64,000 nt of DNA from Pseudohaliea sp964438205 (GCA_964438205.1 CAYTJQ010000006.1:23597-87596); one strand, 5' to 3'. Shown: positions 8,134 to 16,752, counted from the first letter of the stretch. Numbers and translations are program-made. The notes: generated by a model from the sequence alone, not told the origin.

Positions 8134-8883
8134 ATGAAGGTTTTGGTCGCTGTGAAGCGCGTGGTCGACTACAACGTCAAGGTCCGCGCCAAGGCCGACG
8201 GTTCCGACGTCGACCTGAACAACGTCAAGATGTCCATCAACCCGTTCTGCGAGATTGCCGTGGAGGAAGCCGTGCGCCTGCGGGAAGCCGGCGTCGCGAC
8301 CGAAGTCATCGCCGTTTCCATTGGCGACAAGGCCTGCCAGGAGCAGATCCGCACGGCCCTGGCCCTCGGCGCCGACCGCGGTATCCAGGTCGAGACCGAC
8401 GGCCCGGTAGAGCCGCTCGTGGTCGCCAAGCTGCTGAAGGGCGTGGTCGAGAAAGAGGAGCCGCAGCTGGTCATCCTCGGCAAGCAGTCCATCGACGGCG
8501 ACAACAACCAGACCGGACAAATGCTGGGTGCGCTCACGGGCATGGCCCAGGGGACCTTCGCCTCCGAGGTGAAGGTCGACGGCGAGCAGGTCCAGGTCAC
8601 CCGCGAAGTCGACGGCGGCCTGCAGACCGTCAGCCTCAAGCTGCCGGCGATCGTCACCACTGACCTGCGCCTCAACGAGCCGCGCTACGCGTCGCTGCCG
8701 AACATCATGAAGGCCAAGAAAAAGCAGCTGGATGTCTACAGCCCCGCCGACCTCGGCGTGGAGATCACGCAGCACCTGACGCTGGTCAAGGTCGAGCCGC
8801 CGGCGGAGCGCCAGGCCGGCATCAAGGTCGAGAGCGTCGATGAGCTGGTCGACAAATTGAAGAACGAAGCGAAGGTGATCTGA
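8134..8883 (+). CDS. etfB: Electron transfer flavoprotein subunit beta
   Basis: 249 residues, standard EtfB: MKVLVAVKRVVDYNVKVR at the N-terminus, the SMSINPFCEIAVEEAVRL-type segment near 31-48, the GKQSIDGDNNQTGQM stretch, and the signature region LPAIVTTDLRLNEPRYASLPNIMKAKKK near 180-205 that contacts partner dehydrogenases. EtfB holds AMP and pairs with EtfA to shuttle electrons from acyl-CoA and related dehydrogenases to ETF-QO. The ATG at 8134 follows TGGAG with 7 bases of spacing; longer upstream starts lack family sequence. It overlaps etfA by one base (TGATG). Confidence 0.97.
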   Translation: MKVLVAVKRVVDYNVKVRAKADGSDVDLNNVKMSINPFCEIAVEEAVRLREAGVATEVIAVSIGDKACQEQIRTALALGADRGIQVETDGPVEPLVVAKLLKGVVEKEEPQLVILGKQSIDGDNNQTGQMLGALTGMAQGTFASEVKVDGEQVQVTREVDGGLQTVSLKLPAIVTTDLRLNEPRYASLPNIMKAKKKQLDVYSPADLGVEITQHLTLVKVEPPAERQAGIKVESVDELVDKLKNEAKVI

Positions 8884-9812
8884 TGGGAACCCTGGTAGTA
8901 GCCGAACACGACAACGCCACCCTCAACCCGGCCACGCTGAACGCGGTCGCTGCCGCGCAGGCCCTGGGCGCCGACATCGACATCCTGGTCGCCGGCAGCG
9001 GCTGCGGCGCCGTTGGCGAGGCCGCGGCCAAGGTGCCGGGCGTCGGCAAGGTACTGGTGGCAGACAACGCCGCCTACGACCACGCGCTGGCCGAGAATAC
9101 CAGCCTGCTCGTCGCGGAACTGGCGGCTGGCTATGACAACGTCGTCGCTGCCGCCACCACCAGCGGCAAGAACGTCATGCCGCGCGTGGCCGCACTCCTC
9201 GACGTCGCGCAGATCTCGGACATCATCTCGGTCGAGTCCGCCGACACCTTCAAGCGGCCGATCTATGCCGGCAACGTTATCGCCACCGTGCAGACGGCCG
9301 ATGCCAAGAAGGTCATCACCGTGCGCGCAACGGCCTTTGACGCCGTGGCCGCCGAGGGCGGTTCCGCCACCCTCGAGGCCGTGGACGCCGTGCACGACGC
9401 CGGGGTGTCCAGCTTCGTCGGCGAAGAGCTGGCCAAGTCCGACCGCCCGGAGCTCACCGCCGCGCCGGTGGTGATCTCCGGCGGCCGGGGCATGCAGAAC
9501 GGCGACAACTTCAAGCTCCTCGACGGCATTGCCGACAAGCTCGGCGCGGCCATCGGCGCCTCCCGCGCGGCGGTGGACGCGGGTTTCGTGCCCAACGACT
9601 ACCAGGTGGGCCAGACCGGCAAGATCGTCGCCCCCGAGCTCTACATCGCCGTGGGCATCTCCGGTGCCATCCAGCACCTCGCCGGCATGAAGGACTCGAA
9701 GGTCATCGTCGCCATCAACAAGGACGAGGACGCCCCGATCTTCCAGGTCGCCGACTACGGCCTGGTGGCGGACCTCTTCGAGGCCCTGCCGGAACTGGAA
9801 GGCAAGCTCTGA
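8883..9812 (+). CDS. etfA: Electron transfer flavoprotein subunit alpha
   Basis: 309 residues, standard EtfA. The N-terminal domain begins TLVVAEHDNATLNPATLNAV; the C-terminal FAD domain contains VVISGGRGMQNGDNF, GASRAAVDAGFVPNDYQVGQTGKIVAPELYIAVGISGAIQH and VAINKDEDAPIFQVADYGLVADLF, the usual flavin-binding run. Cytoplasmic partner of EtfB; electrons leave through ETF-QO encoded at 1.8-3.5 kb. Start codon overlaps the etfB stop by one base, giving fixed stoichiometry by coupling. A good intrinsic terminator follows 34 bases after the stop. Confidence 0.97.
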   Translation: MGTLVVAEHDNATLNPATLNAVAAAQALGADIDILVAGSGCGAVGEAAAKVPGVGKVLVADNAAYDHALAENTSLLVAELAAGYDNVVAAATTSGKNVMPRVAALLDVAQISDIISVESADTFKRPIYAGNVIATVQTADAKKVITVRATAFDAVAAEGGSATLEAVDAVHDAGVSSFVGEELAKSDRPELTAAPVVISGGRGMQNGDNFKLLDGIADKLGAAIGASRAAVDAGFVPNDYQVGQTGKIVAPELYIAVGISGAIQHLAGMKDSKVIVAINKDEDAPIFQVADYGLVADLFEALPELEGKL

Positions 9813-9845
9813 CGGAGACCCCGGCCTGACAGGCAACAGCCTCGA

Positions 9846-9871
9846 AAGCCGGCCACTGCGCCGGCTTTTTT
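9846..9871 (+). terminator. Intrinsic terminator after etfBA
   Basis: Stem AAGCCGG (9846-9852) / CCGGCTT (9861-9867) with an 8-base loop, running straight into a T-tract to 9871. This is the clearest rho-independent terminator in the window and marks the left border of the lower-GC block. Confidence 0.8.
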
Positions 9872-9920
9872 CTCATGGATGTCCAGCCATCGCGTGACGG
9901 CAGGATCTCATGGAGTAGCA

Positions 9921-10358
9921 ATGGAGATAGCCTTTCGACACGGTGAGCTTTCTGCTGCCGCAAGAGACGCAGTTTCGCGGGGTTTCGCCAGGCACTCGGA
10001 AGAACTGAAAGCTCCTGTCTACTCGAAGCGACTTGTTAACTGGACGATCACAGAACGGCGGCATGCCGTGATAGCCGTTCTTACCGCTGATCTTCTCTGG
10101 GATTGGCTCTACATCGATGAGCTCTGGGTCAGTGAGGAACTGCGTGGCAAGGGTGTTGGACGGAAGCTGATGAAGCTGGCGGAGGAGTTCGCCGCTACCG
10201 AGCAGCTCGAGGGAATCTGGCTCTGGACCCAAAGTTGGCAGGCTGAGGGTTTCTACAGGAAGCTCGGTTACGTCGAGTTCTCTCGATTCGAAGACTTCCC
10301 CCGAGGCCATAGCAGGATGGGTTATCGCAAAACCATAGTATCCAACTGCAAGAGTTGA
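9921..10358 (+). CDS. GNAT family N-acetyltransferase
   Basis: 145 residues. The acetyl-CoA pyrophosphate-binding loop RGKGVGRKLM follows the strand YIDELWVSEEL, and the second half has GIWLWTQSWQAEGFYRKLGYVEFSRFED, the usual motif-B region. The acceptor cannot be predicted; the short form resembles small-molecule or antibiotic-type GNATs. The ATG at 9921 has GGAG 6 bases upstream, preferred to a start at 9879. GC and codon use are visibly lower than in etfA, and it opens the block of orphan genes to 13.1 kb. Confidence 0.82.
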   Translation: MEIAFRHGELSAAARDAVSRGFARHSEELKAPVYSKRLVNWTITERRHAVIAVLTADLLWDWLYIDELWVSEELRGKGVGRKLMKLAEEFAATEQLEGIWLWTQSWQAEGFYRKLGYVEFSRFEDFPRGHSRMGYRKTIVSNCKS

Positions 10359-10410
10359 ATCAGCCCAGCGATTGTAAGCCGGCGGTCAAGCCGCCGTCAG
10401 CAGACGCCCG

Positions 10411-10818
10411 CTAGCAACCTCGAGGCGGCGGCGCAGCCGATTCGGATTCCTCCGAGCGTCGAACTGTATGGAAAAAGTAGACGCTTGCGATAATCCCTCC
10501 CGTAGTAATCACGGCCATAGCTGGTAGCCAAATCGACAGGTCGCTCAACAATACCTTGCTCCAAGTACCTGATTTGTCAGCAAGTTCGGCAGCGAAAGCG
10601 CCCATGAACGATAGCCCTGCTAAGAGCGTGAACACGCAGCTGAATGCAGCGACCACGTAGATCGAGGTTGCCGTGATCGCCTGAAACGCCGTCAGACGCC
10701 TCGCAACGAGGAATGCGACTGTGAGGTAGCCAAAAGTAAGGCTGACATAGATGGTGAACGCAGAGATGCAGTTCCCCATGTAAATGCCAATCTGTTCGTA
10801 GAGTTCTGCTTCGGTCAT
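10411..10818 (-). CDS. Hypothetical four-helix membrane protein
   Basis: 135 residues with an N-terminal acidic segment (MTEAELYEQIGIYMGN) and about four hydrophobic helices: near 17-38 (AFTIYVSLTFGYLTVAFLVA), 43-64 (AFQAITATSIYVVAAFSCVF), 62-76, and 92-116 (LSIWLPAMAVITTGGIIASVYFF). The tail is polar (RRSEESESAAPP). No recognised domain or catalytic motif. The start is supported by a GGGG-rich ribosome-binding site (TTGGGGTG). It lies in the lower-GC block, oriented opposite to the GNAT gene, with a GGCGG-TCAA-GCCGCC hairpin between their 3' ends. Function not recognised. Confidence 0.6.
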   Translation of the reverse strand: MTEAELYEQIGIYMGNCISAFTIYVSLTFGYLTVAFLVARRLTAFQAITATSIYVVAAFSCVFTLLAGLSFMGAFAAELADKSGTWSKVLLSDLSIWLPAMAVITTGGIIASVYFFHTVRRSEESESAAPPPRGC

Positions 10819-11017
10819 GACCGGTGCACCCCAAGAGCATTAGCGCTTTGAGTCTATCAATCCAGTTGACAAGTAAGGGAGCTATCGCCTCTTGCCCTAT
10901 AGCCGACGTCCTACGCGGCCCGGCTAACTTCCGCTCACGAACCGAAGGCGTCGCTAGCTATGCTGTCCACCTGGCTCATTAGCCTAGGCGCAATTAGCGA
11001 ACCGAATTGCATCCGAA

Positions 11018-11344
11018 CTACAGGCACTGAACCTGCAACCTCTTTCCCTCGCACCGCGCCTTGTTCCCGAAAGCCATGCCCGCATTGCTGCAAACGCTCT
11101 GAAGCTGCCTAGTCCCGAGACTTGTTACACCCTCTTGCAAGTCTGCGCGTATTCTATCGATCTTGACGGGGCATCCTTCCTTGTCTTGGCCACTGCTCAT
11201 CAGCTCCGGGTCCGCAAGGTACATGGCCAAGGCATTTGGTGCTTCCAGCCATTTCCCATCGGTCGCGTTGTCGGAGCCTCCACATCCGCTCATCAATGCT
11301 GCCAGAATAAGGCTATGTGCTGATCGAATCGTTCGGGAATTCAT
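11018..11344 (-). CDS. Small hypothetical lipoprotein
   Basis: 108 residues starting MNSRTIRSAHSLILAALMSGCGGSDN: a positively charged n-region, a hydrophobic core and a lipobox LMSGC, predicting signal peptidase II processing and outer- or inner-membrane lipidation. The mature part contains several Cys (EGCPVKID, LQSVCSNAG, ARCEGK, terminal QCL), so disulfides are possible. ATG at 11344 is preferred to 11353 because AGGA lies 9 bases upstream of the former and abuts the latter; a much longer frame starting at 11479 has no signal sequence. Function not recognised. Confidence 0.6.
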   Translation of the reverse strand: MNSRTIRSAHSLILAALMSGCGGSDNATDGKWLEAPNALAMYLADPELMSSGQDKEGCPVKIDRIRADLQEGVTSLGTRQLQSVCSNAGMAFGNKARCEGKRLQVQCL

Positions 11345-11490
11345 GGATACCATTCCTGTCGCGCGTGAATCAGGACTAAAGCATACCCACGACAAAATGC
11401 GGCGAGCAAGGCGCAACGACAGACTGACATTGGCCGTAGGCTGCCATCTGGGGCAGCCTAGGTCGACTTCCGCTTTCAACCCGCTGCCAT

Positions 11491-11811
11491 TCAGCTTTGG
11501 CTTAACCGCTTTCTTTCGCTGAGCTTCAGGGAAGCTACTAGTGCGTCGATACGCTTGTGCGTTCTACGATGCATCTCCTGTAAAGCCATGCTGCTTACCA
11601 GAATGTACATGAATAAGAACATTGCGAGGCTCTTGGGTTCGGCTCCGACATCCGTATATTGGAGTAACCCAACGAAAAGCCCGATTGTCACTATCGTGCT
11701 GATGGCTGACAGTATGGGATTGTACGAGGGGCGCAGCGACTCGATTTTTTTCGTCACATCCTCCTCGCGCTTGATTTCTTCGTACTTCAATTGAGCTTCC
11801 GCTTCGTTCAT
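11491..11811 (-). CDS. Small hypothetical two-helix membrane protein
   Basis: 106 residues. A charged amphipathic, probably coiled-coil, N-terminus (MNEAEAQLKYEEIKREEDVTKK) is followed by two hydrophobic helices (ILSAISTIVTIGLFVGLLQ and SLAMFLFMYILVSSMALQ) and a basic tail (HRRTHKRIDALVASLKLSERKRL). ATG at 11811 follows a strong purine run (GGGGGGAGGAG) that is rather close; an upstream start at 11865 would add 18 residues. No family recognised. It lies 147 bases upstream of the lipoprotein gene on the same strand and could be co-transcribed with it. Confidence 0.5.
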   Translation of the reverse strand: MNEAEAQLKYEEIKREEDVTKKIESLRPSYNPILSAISTIVTIGLFVGLLQYTDVGAEPKSLAMFLFMYILVSSMALQEMHRRTHKRIDALVASLKLSERKRLSQS

Positions 11812-12162
11812 CTCCTCCCCCCGACCATTCTTCTCTAGGTGACGTGGCGTATGCTGTTGATCCAAGGATTCGACTGCCTGGCCATAGTAAGAGGTTGCAT
11901 GGACATTTATCTACCCGTGATGCGGAGCACGAGGTTGACAGTGCACGAGATTCCATCCCGGCAAGCTAATCAGTCAACAGCTGGCCGACAGCGGAAGTTC
12001 GCCAGGGTCGCTACGGACGTCTGCTATCGACCCTGGACTGCCGCCATGCGTTGGTGGCGCAACAGAGCAAAGATTCGGCCTGCAGGAACCCAGTCTCACT
12101 GTGGCGGACTCAATAAAGTTGTGCAAATCTTTAGTCGTGAATCTTAAGTGAGCCGCTCAACG

Positions 12163-12815
12163 ATGTTCAGATCAATCTCTGCTGGTGCGTTAGCTCTCGC
12201 TCTCATGGCACCTTCGGCGCATGCGGAAATGTGCGACTACGCTTCGACCAAGATCGCTGGCGCAGCCGGTAAGGCTTTGCCGGGCGCTGGTGCCACAGCT
12301 GGCACAATCGCTGCAGCCGGTGCAGGCATGAAAGCTGCTGGTTCCATACGCTGGTGCACGCGGGCTCAGGCTTAACGATGCTCGGCTCAACCGCGGCGGG
12401 CGCATCTGCTGCCGGGACGGTAGGAATAATGGCCGGAACGGCGAGCGGCGTTGGAGCAGTGGCTGCCGTTCTGATGGCGCCAGTGACGATCGTCGTTGGG
12501 GCGGCTACAGCTTTAGCGGTTGGCGGGCTTGAAGCTGCTTGCTACTTCCAAGTCGAACGGGTCAATGATCCCTATGTGGTGATGGACGTCCTTGAGAGCG
12601 TTGCTAGTGTTGACCCCGCCGTGACCATTACGCAGACCAGGAATGGCCCAGTGTTCAGTATCTGGGAAGATCCAGACCGACTCTACGAAGACGTAGATTC
12701 GGCGCGGCACTATTTCGTGCGAGAGCTATATATCGCGGATGGCCTCCTCAAACACTCAGAGTGGGGTTTTGACACCGACCTAGGTGCAGTCGTACTCGGT
12801 GTGGTGGAAAGCTGA
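12163..12815 (+). pseudogene. Secreted Gly/Ala-rich hypothetical protein, broken by a one-base frameshift near 12342
   Basis: The first frame encodes a clean Sec signal peptide (MFRSISAGALALALMAPSAHA) and EMCDYASTKIAGAAGKALPGAG up to KAAG, then runs into out-of-frame codons and a stop at 12375. The continuation is in the next frame: FHTLVHAGSGLTMLGSTAAGASAAGTVG, a hydrophobic Gly/Ala-rich region, then ACYFQVERVNDPYVVMDVLESV and a charged C-terminus ending at 12815. Restoring one T in the GGTTCC at 12340-12345 joins the frames without a break (KAAG-FHTLVHAGSG), giving about 217 residues. Either a decaying gene, a sequencing error, or less likely programmed slippage. ATG 12163 rather than GTG 12148 gives the normal signal peptide. 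Function not recognised. Confidence 0.6.
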
Positions 12816-12868
12816 CACAGTAACCGGCGGCATCGAACGTCTCAGTCAAGTTCCAGATCTGCCATCAC

Positions 12869-12893
12869 CCGGCTCGGCGTCTGCACGAGCCGG
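12869..12893. terminator. Hairpin between convergent genes
   Basis: Perfect 8-base inverted repeat CCGGCTCG (12869-12876) / CGAGCCGG (12886-12893) with a 9-base loop, between the broken secreted-protein gene and the DUF5062 gene. It is followed by CCCTCCTCT rather than a T-run, so termination is plausible but unproven. Confidence 0.4.
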
Positions 12894-12900
12894 CCCTCCT

Positions 12901-13140
12901 CTAGCTGGGCTGCTTCGATGCCCAGATAGCGAGACGGTGCCTAATCGCTTTTTGAGACAGCTGGTCCGGCGGTAGCGGCTGGATGAGCTTGTCATGCACG
13001 AGTAGGCGGTAGATGTACTCGAGCTTGTCCGGCGCCGAATCGGTCGCCTCGAACTCGACGACGCCGCGCTTCTCGCCGTAGGCCGTGCCGAGAGCCATCG
13101 CCCTCTTGACCAATTCCTTTTCGTTCTTTAGTTCTTTCAT
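12901..13140 (-). CDS. DUF5062 family protein
   Basis: 79 residues: MKELKNEKELVKRAMALGTAYGEKRGVVEFEATDSAPDKLEYIYRLLVHDKLIQPLPPDQLSQKAIRHRLAIW, cut here into its two recognisable parts, a helical N-terminus (MKELKNEKELVKRAM) and a conserved core (KLEYIYRLLVHDKLIQPL). This matches my recollection of the DUF5062 family of small soluble helical proteins from marine gammaproteobacteria; function unknown. ATG at 13140 has GGGAG about 9 bases upstream; a longer start at 13215 adds non-family sequence. It closes the lower-GC block. Confidence 0.55.
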   Translation of the reverse strand: MKELKNEKELVKRAMALGTAYGEKRGVVEFEATDSAPDKLEYIYRLLVHDKLIQPLPPDQLSQKAIRHRLAIWASKQPS

Positions 13141-13360
13141 GCGCTGCCACTCCCATGACTCAGCGGTCGCCGCCGGACGCAGCCCGAACCTATAGGCTGT
13201 AAGCAATCCTGACACAGCACAGACGGAGCTGCCTTCGACGGTACAGCAAGACCGCTAAACCATGCCTGTCCGATGCGCCCTGTGGGGCGTCCTGCTCTGC
13301 ACCGGCGCCGCCATCACCCACGACCACGACAGGATGGAGCGTCCCGGCATCCCTCCCTGG

Positions 13361-14521
13361 CTAGTCCCGCCGCAGCCGGTCGGAGATGGCGATCGGGGTG
13401 GGGTAGTTGAGCACCACGATATAGGACGAGGCGAGGAGCGTGAGGATCGTGGTCGCCTGGATCAGCAGCGAGGCATCCTGGCTGATGAGCGCGAGGTCGA
13501 AGGCGATGTAGGCGATCAGCAGCGAGAATTCGCTGGCCTGGCCCAGGCGGAAGCCCAGGTCCCAGGCCAGGCTCCGGCTCTCGCTCAGGCCGCCGAGAAG
13601 ATAGCGGTAGACCACGGGCTTGAGCGTCAGCACCAGCGCGGCCAGGAGCAGGGCGGGCAGCAGGATCCGGTCCAGCTGGCCGAGGTCGAAACGGGCGCCC
13701 ACGCTGAAGAAGAACAGGATCAGGAAGAAATCGCGCAGGGGCCGCAGGCTGCCGGCGATGTACTGGGCGATGGGGCTGGTCGCGATCGTCACGCCGGCGA
13801 TGAAGGCGCCGATCTCCTCGCTGAGACCGAGGACCTGGGCCATCTCGGCGACCCCCAGGCACCAGCCGATCGCCACCAGGAAGATGTATTCGTGGAAGCG
13901 GTCGAAGCGGGCGATGAGCGGCAGCAGTGCATAGCGCACGGCGAGCCAGGCGCTGGCGCCGAGCAGCGGCAGGCCGAGCAGGGACAGGGCGGCCCCGACA
14001 CCGCCGCCGTCGCCACCCATGAGCAGCATGAGCACGATGATGGCGAGCAGGTCCTGGAGCAGCAGCATGCCCACCATCAGCTCGCCGGTGTGCCGGTGGT
14101 GCAGCACCGTGGTCGGCAGGAGCTTGATGCCGATGATCGTCGAGGAGAACATCATCGCCGCCCCGACCACCAGCGCATCGAGCTTGCTCGGCAGGAAGGG
14201 CAGGGCCAGGGCGTAGCCGGCGAGCAGGAACAATGCCGAGCTCGCCACCATCACCACCGTCGCGCTGCGCAGCGTCGCGAAAAGCGCCCGGGGCTGCATG
14301 TCGAGACCGAGCAGGAACAGCAGGAAGATGATGCCGATGTGGCCGATGTCCGAGAGCAGCTTCAGGTCCGGCACGAGGCTCAGCCCGTAGGGGCCGATGC
14401 AGGCGCCGAGCGCAATGTAGGCGATGATCAGCGGCTGGCGCGTATACAGGGCGATCGAGGCGAAGACCGCGGCCCCGGAGAAGATCAGGAAAAACGAGAA
14501 GGTGACGGACGTGCCTTCCAC
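13361..14521 (-). CDS. Cation:proton antiporter, CPA2/Kef type, without regulatory domain
   Basis: 386 residues with about 12 transmembrane helices and the Na/H-exchanger fold of Kef/CPA2 proteins: IAYIALGACIGPYGL, IGIIFLLFLLGLDMQP, MMFSSTIIGIKLL, GMLLLQDLLAIIVLML (the QD pair of KefB/C) and GLSEEIGAFIAGVTIA. The protein ends soon after the last helix (NYPTPIAISDRLRRD), so the TrkA-N/KTN domain that gates KefB/C is absent. Expected role: proton-coupled efflux of K+ or Na+ across the inner membrane. Stand-alone gene. Confidence 0.88.
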   Translation of the reverse strand: MEGTSVTFSFFLIFSGAAVFASIALYTRQPLIIAYIALGACIGPYGLSLVPDLKLLSDIGHIGIIFLLFLLGLDMQPRALFATLRSATVVMVASSALFLLAGYALALPFLPSKLDALVVGAAMMFSSTIIGIKLLPTTVLHHRHTGELMVGMLLLQDLLAIIVLMLLMGGDGGGVGAALSLLGLPLLGASAWLAVRYALLPLIARFDRFHEYIFLVAIGWCLGVAEMAQVLGLSEEIGAFIAGVTIATSPIAQYIAGSLRPLRDFFLILFFFSVGARFDLGQLDRILLPALLLAALVLTLKPVVYRYLLGGLSESRSLAWDLGFRLGQASEFSLLIAYIAFDLALISQDASLLIQATTILTLLASSYIVVLNYPTPIAISDRLRRD

Positions 14522-14588
14522 GGGGCCCCCGGCGCGACGTGCGTGGTGTAAAGCCGCAGTCTAGCCCGTCGCCGGGCCGCGGTGCACG

Positions 14589-15092
14589 TCAGGCGCGGCG
14601 CCGGAACAACGGCAGGGGCTGGTCCACGGCGCCCTGGTAGTCGGTGCTGAACACGGCCAGCCGCTCCTGCGCCTGGGCCAGGCGGTCCGGGTCGGTGAAT
14701 TCCAGCGCATTGAAGCCGCAGCGCCGCAGGTAGTGGGCCTGGTCCGGCAGCAGCGAGCCGCGAGCGCGCAGTTCGCCGGCAAAGCCCGCCTCGCGGAGCC
14801 GGCGCGCGAGGGAGAAGCCGCGGCCGTCGGTGAAGGTCTCGAAGTGCACCGCGACCAGCGACAGGCCGGGCAGCGCGTCGAGCACTTCCCCGGGGTCGTC
14901 GCCCGTTTCGAGTTGCACCGCCGCGCCGGGGGGGCAGCCGTCGGCCTGCCACTGTGCCAGCGTGAGGATGCGCCGTTCGCCGTCCCCCGGCGCTTGTTCC
15001 GCCGGCGGCAGCCAGTCATCGGCGACGACCGCGCCGTCGCGGATGAGCCTTAGCTGTACCGGTGCGCCGCTAGCGGGCGTTGCCGTTGTCAT
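14589..15092 (-). CDS. DUF934 domain-containing protein
   Basis: 167 residues, recognised by VAVHFETFTDGRGFSLARRLREAGFAGELRARGSLLPDQAHYLRRCGFNALEF, of which FTDGRGFSLARRLRE and RGSLLPDQAHYL are the family hallmarks. DUF934 proteins are almost always encoded directly after a sulfite reductase gene, as here, and are thought to assist assimilatory sulfate reduction, though the activity is unestablished. ATG at 15092 overlaps the upstream reductase by 23 bases; longer starts only repeat out-of-frame reductase sequence. Cytoplasmic. Confidence 0.85.
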   Translation of the reverse strand: MTTATPASGAPVQLRLIRDGAVVADDWLPPAEQAPGDGERRILTLAQWQADGCPPGAAVQLETGDDPGEVLDALPGLSLVAVHFETFTDGRGFSLARRLREAGFAGELRARGSLLPDQAHYLRRCGFNALEFTDPDRLAQAQERLAVFSTDYQGAVDQPLPLFRRRA

Positions 15093-16752
15093 AAACGCGC
15101 TCCTTGAAGGGTTGCATACCGATGCGGCGCAGGGTTTGCAGGAAGGTTTCTTCCTCGAGGCGGTGGTCGAGATAGACACGCAGCAGGGTCTCGATCACGT
15201 CGGGCATGTCCTCGCGGCGGAAGGACGGCCCGAGGATCGCCCCGAGGCTAGCGGCCTTGCCCTGGTTGCCGCCGAGGGAGACCTGGAAAAACTCCTCGCC
15301 CTTCTTGTCCACGCCGAGGATACCGATGTGGCCGATATGGTGATGGCCGCAGGCGTTCATGCAGCCGCTGATATTGAGCTCCAGGGGGCCGATGTCATAG
15401 AGGTAGTCGAGATCCTCGAAGCGGGCCTGGATGGCCTCGGCCACGGGGATCGACTTGGCATTGGCCAGGGAGCAGAAGTCGCCCCCGGGGCAGCAGATCA
15501 TGTCCGTGAGGTAGCCGGCATTGGGGCAGGCGAGCCCCACGGCCTGCAGCCCCCGCCAGAGCGGCAGCAGGTCACTCTCGCGCACATCGGCGAGCACGAT
15601 ATTCTGCTGGTGCGTGGTGCGCAGCTGGCCGAAGCTGTAGGCCTCGCAGAGGTCGGCGAGCCGGTCGAGCTGGGCCGCGGAGATATCCCCGGGCGGGTTG
15701 CCCGTGGCCTTGAGGGACACCGTGACGGCCCGGTAGCCGGGGACCTGGTGGGCGTGGCTGTTGCGCCGGACCCAGTTGGCGAAGATCGGTTCGCTGGCGC
15801 TGTGTGCCTCGAGCACGGCCGCCTCACCGGCGGCGTCAACGCTGGCGTAGGCCGGCCCGCTGAAGAAGGCGGCGATGCGGTCGATCTCCGCATCGGGGAG
15901 CGTGGCAGGACCGTCGCGCAGGCGCTCCCACTCGGCCTCGACCGCAGCCGTGAACGCCGCCACGCCCATGGCTTTTACCAGGATCTTGATCCGCGCCTTG
16001 TACTTGTTGTCCCGGCGCCCGTGCAGGTTGTAGACGCGCAGGATGGCCTCGAGGTAGGAGAGCAGGTGCCGGCGCTCGAGGAAGGGCCGGATCTCGCTGC
16101 CGATGACCGGCGTGCGGCCGAGGCCGCCGCCCACGAGCACGCGAAAACCGTTCTCGCCAGCCGTCTCGCCACGAGGCCCGGGCACGATCTCGAGGCCGAT
16201 GTCGTGGCTGTGGATCGCCGCCCGATCCTCGCGGCTCCCGCACACGGCGATCTTGAACTTTCGCGGCAGGAACGCGAACTCCGGGTGCAGGGTGGACCAC
16301 TGGCGGATGATCTCGCACCAGGGCCGCGGGTCCTCGAGTTCGTCGGCCGCGACGCCGGCCAGCGGGTCCGTCGTGGTATTGCGGATGCAGTTGCCGCTGG
16401 TCTGGATGGCGTGCATCTGCACGCTGGCGAGCTCGGCGAGGATGTCCGGCACGTCCTCGATGCGGGGCCAGTTGATCTGCACGTTCTGGCGGGTGCTGAT
16501 GTGCGCGTAGCCCTTGTCGTAGTGCCGGGTAAGGTACGCGAGCTTGCGCACCTGCCGCGCGTCGAGGAGGCCGTAGGGGACCGCGATGCGCAGCATCGGC
16601 GCCAGGCGCTGCACGTACAGGCCGTTCTGCAGGCGCAGGGGCAGGAACTCCGCCTCCCCCAACTCGCCGCGCAGGTAGCGCTCGGTCTGGTCGCGGAACT
16701 GGTCGACGCGCTCATCGACGAGGCGCTGGTCGTAGTCGTCGTAGCGGTACAT
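15070..16752 (-). CDS. Nitrite/sulfite reductase hemoprotein (assimilatory sulfite reductase, CysI-like)
   Basis: 560 residues with both nitrite/sulfite reductase repeats. The 4Fe-4S/siroheme ligands are seen at ICCPGGDFCSLA (Cys-x5-Cys) and SGCMNACGHHHIG (Cys-x3-Cys) in the C-terminal half; the siroheme-binding TSGNCIRNTT-type segment is near residues 125-135 and FKIAVCGSRED follows. The enzyme reduces sulfite to sulfide with six electrons in cysteine synthesis. The following DUF934 gene points to sulfite rather than nitrite as substrate. No cysH/cysD neighbours are in view. The ATG at 16752 has a weak ribosome-binding site. Confidence 0.9.
   Translation of the reverse strand: MYRYDDYDQRLVDERVDQFRDQTERYLRGELGEAEFLPLRLQNGLYVQRLAPMLRIAVPYGLLDARQVRKLAYLTRHYDKGYAHISTRQNVQINWPRIEDVPDILAELASVQMHAIQTSGNCIRNTTTDPLAGVAADELEDPRPWCEIIRQWSTLHPEFAFLPRKFKIAVCGSREDRAAIHSHDIGLEIVPGPRGETAGENGFRVLVGGGLGRTPVIGSEIRPFLERRHLLSYLEAILRVYNLHGRRDNKYKARIKILVKAMGVAAFTAAVEAEWERLRDGPATLPDAEIDRIAAFFSGPAYASVDAAGEAAVLEAHSASEPIFANWVRRNSHAHQVPGYRAVTVSLKATGNPPGDISAAQLDRLADLCEAYSFGQLRTTHQQNIVLADVRESDLLPLWRGLQAVGLACPNAGYLTDMICCPGGDFCSLANAKSIPVAEAIQARFEDLDYLYDIGPLELNISGCMNACGHHHIGHIGILGVDKKGEEFFQVSLGGNQGKAASLGAILGPSFRREDMPDVIETLLRVYLDHRLEEETFLQTLRRIGMQPFKERVYDNGNAR

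Noticed and set aside
11839..12147. 102-codon plus-strand frame between two hypothetical genes
   Set aside because: No ribosome-binding site, unusual Arg/Trp/Cys-rich composition and overlap with the start region of the minus-strand membrane-protein gene; treated as non-coding.
9921..13215. Chromosomal integron cassette array
   Set aside because: Small orphan genes in a row suggested cassettes, but no pair of RYYYAAC/GTTRRRY core sites with attC-like spacing was found and the genes point both ways; no integrase is visible.
13262..14551. Long Gln/Glu/His-rich plus-strand frame opposite the Kef-type antiporter
   Set aside because: It is the complement of hydrophobic-helix codons (Leu/Val/Ile codons read backwards give Gln/Glu/Asp/His), a known artefact.
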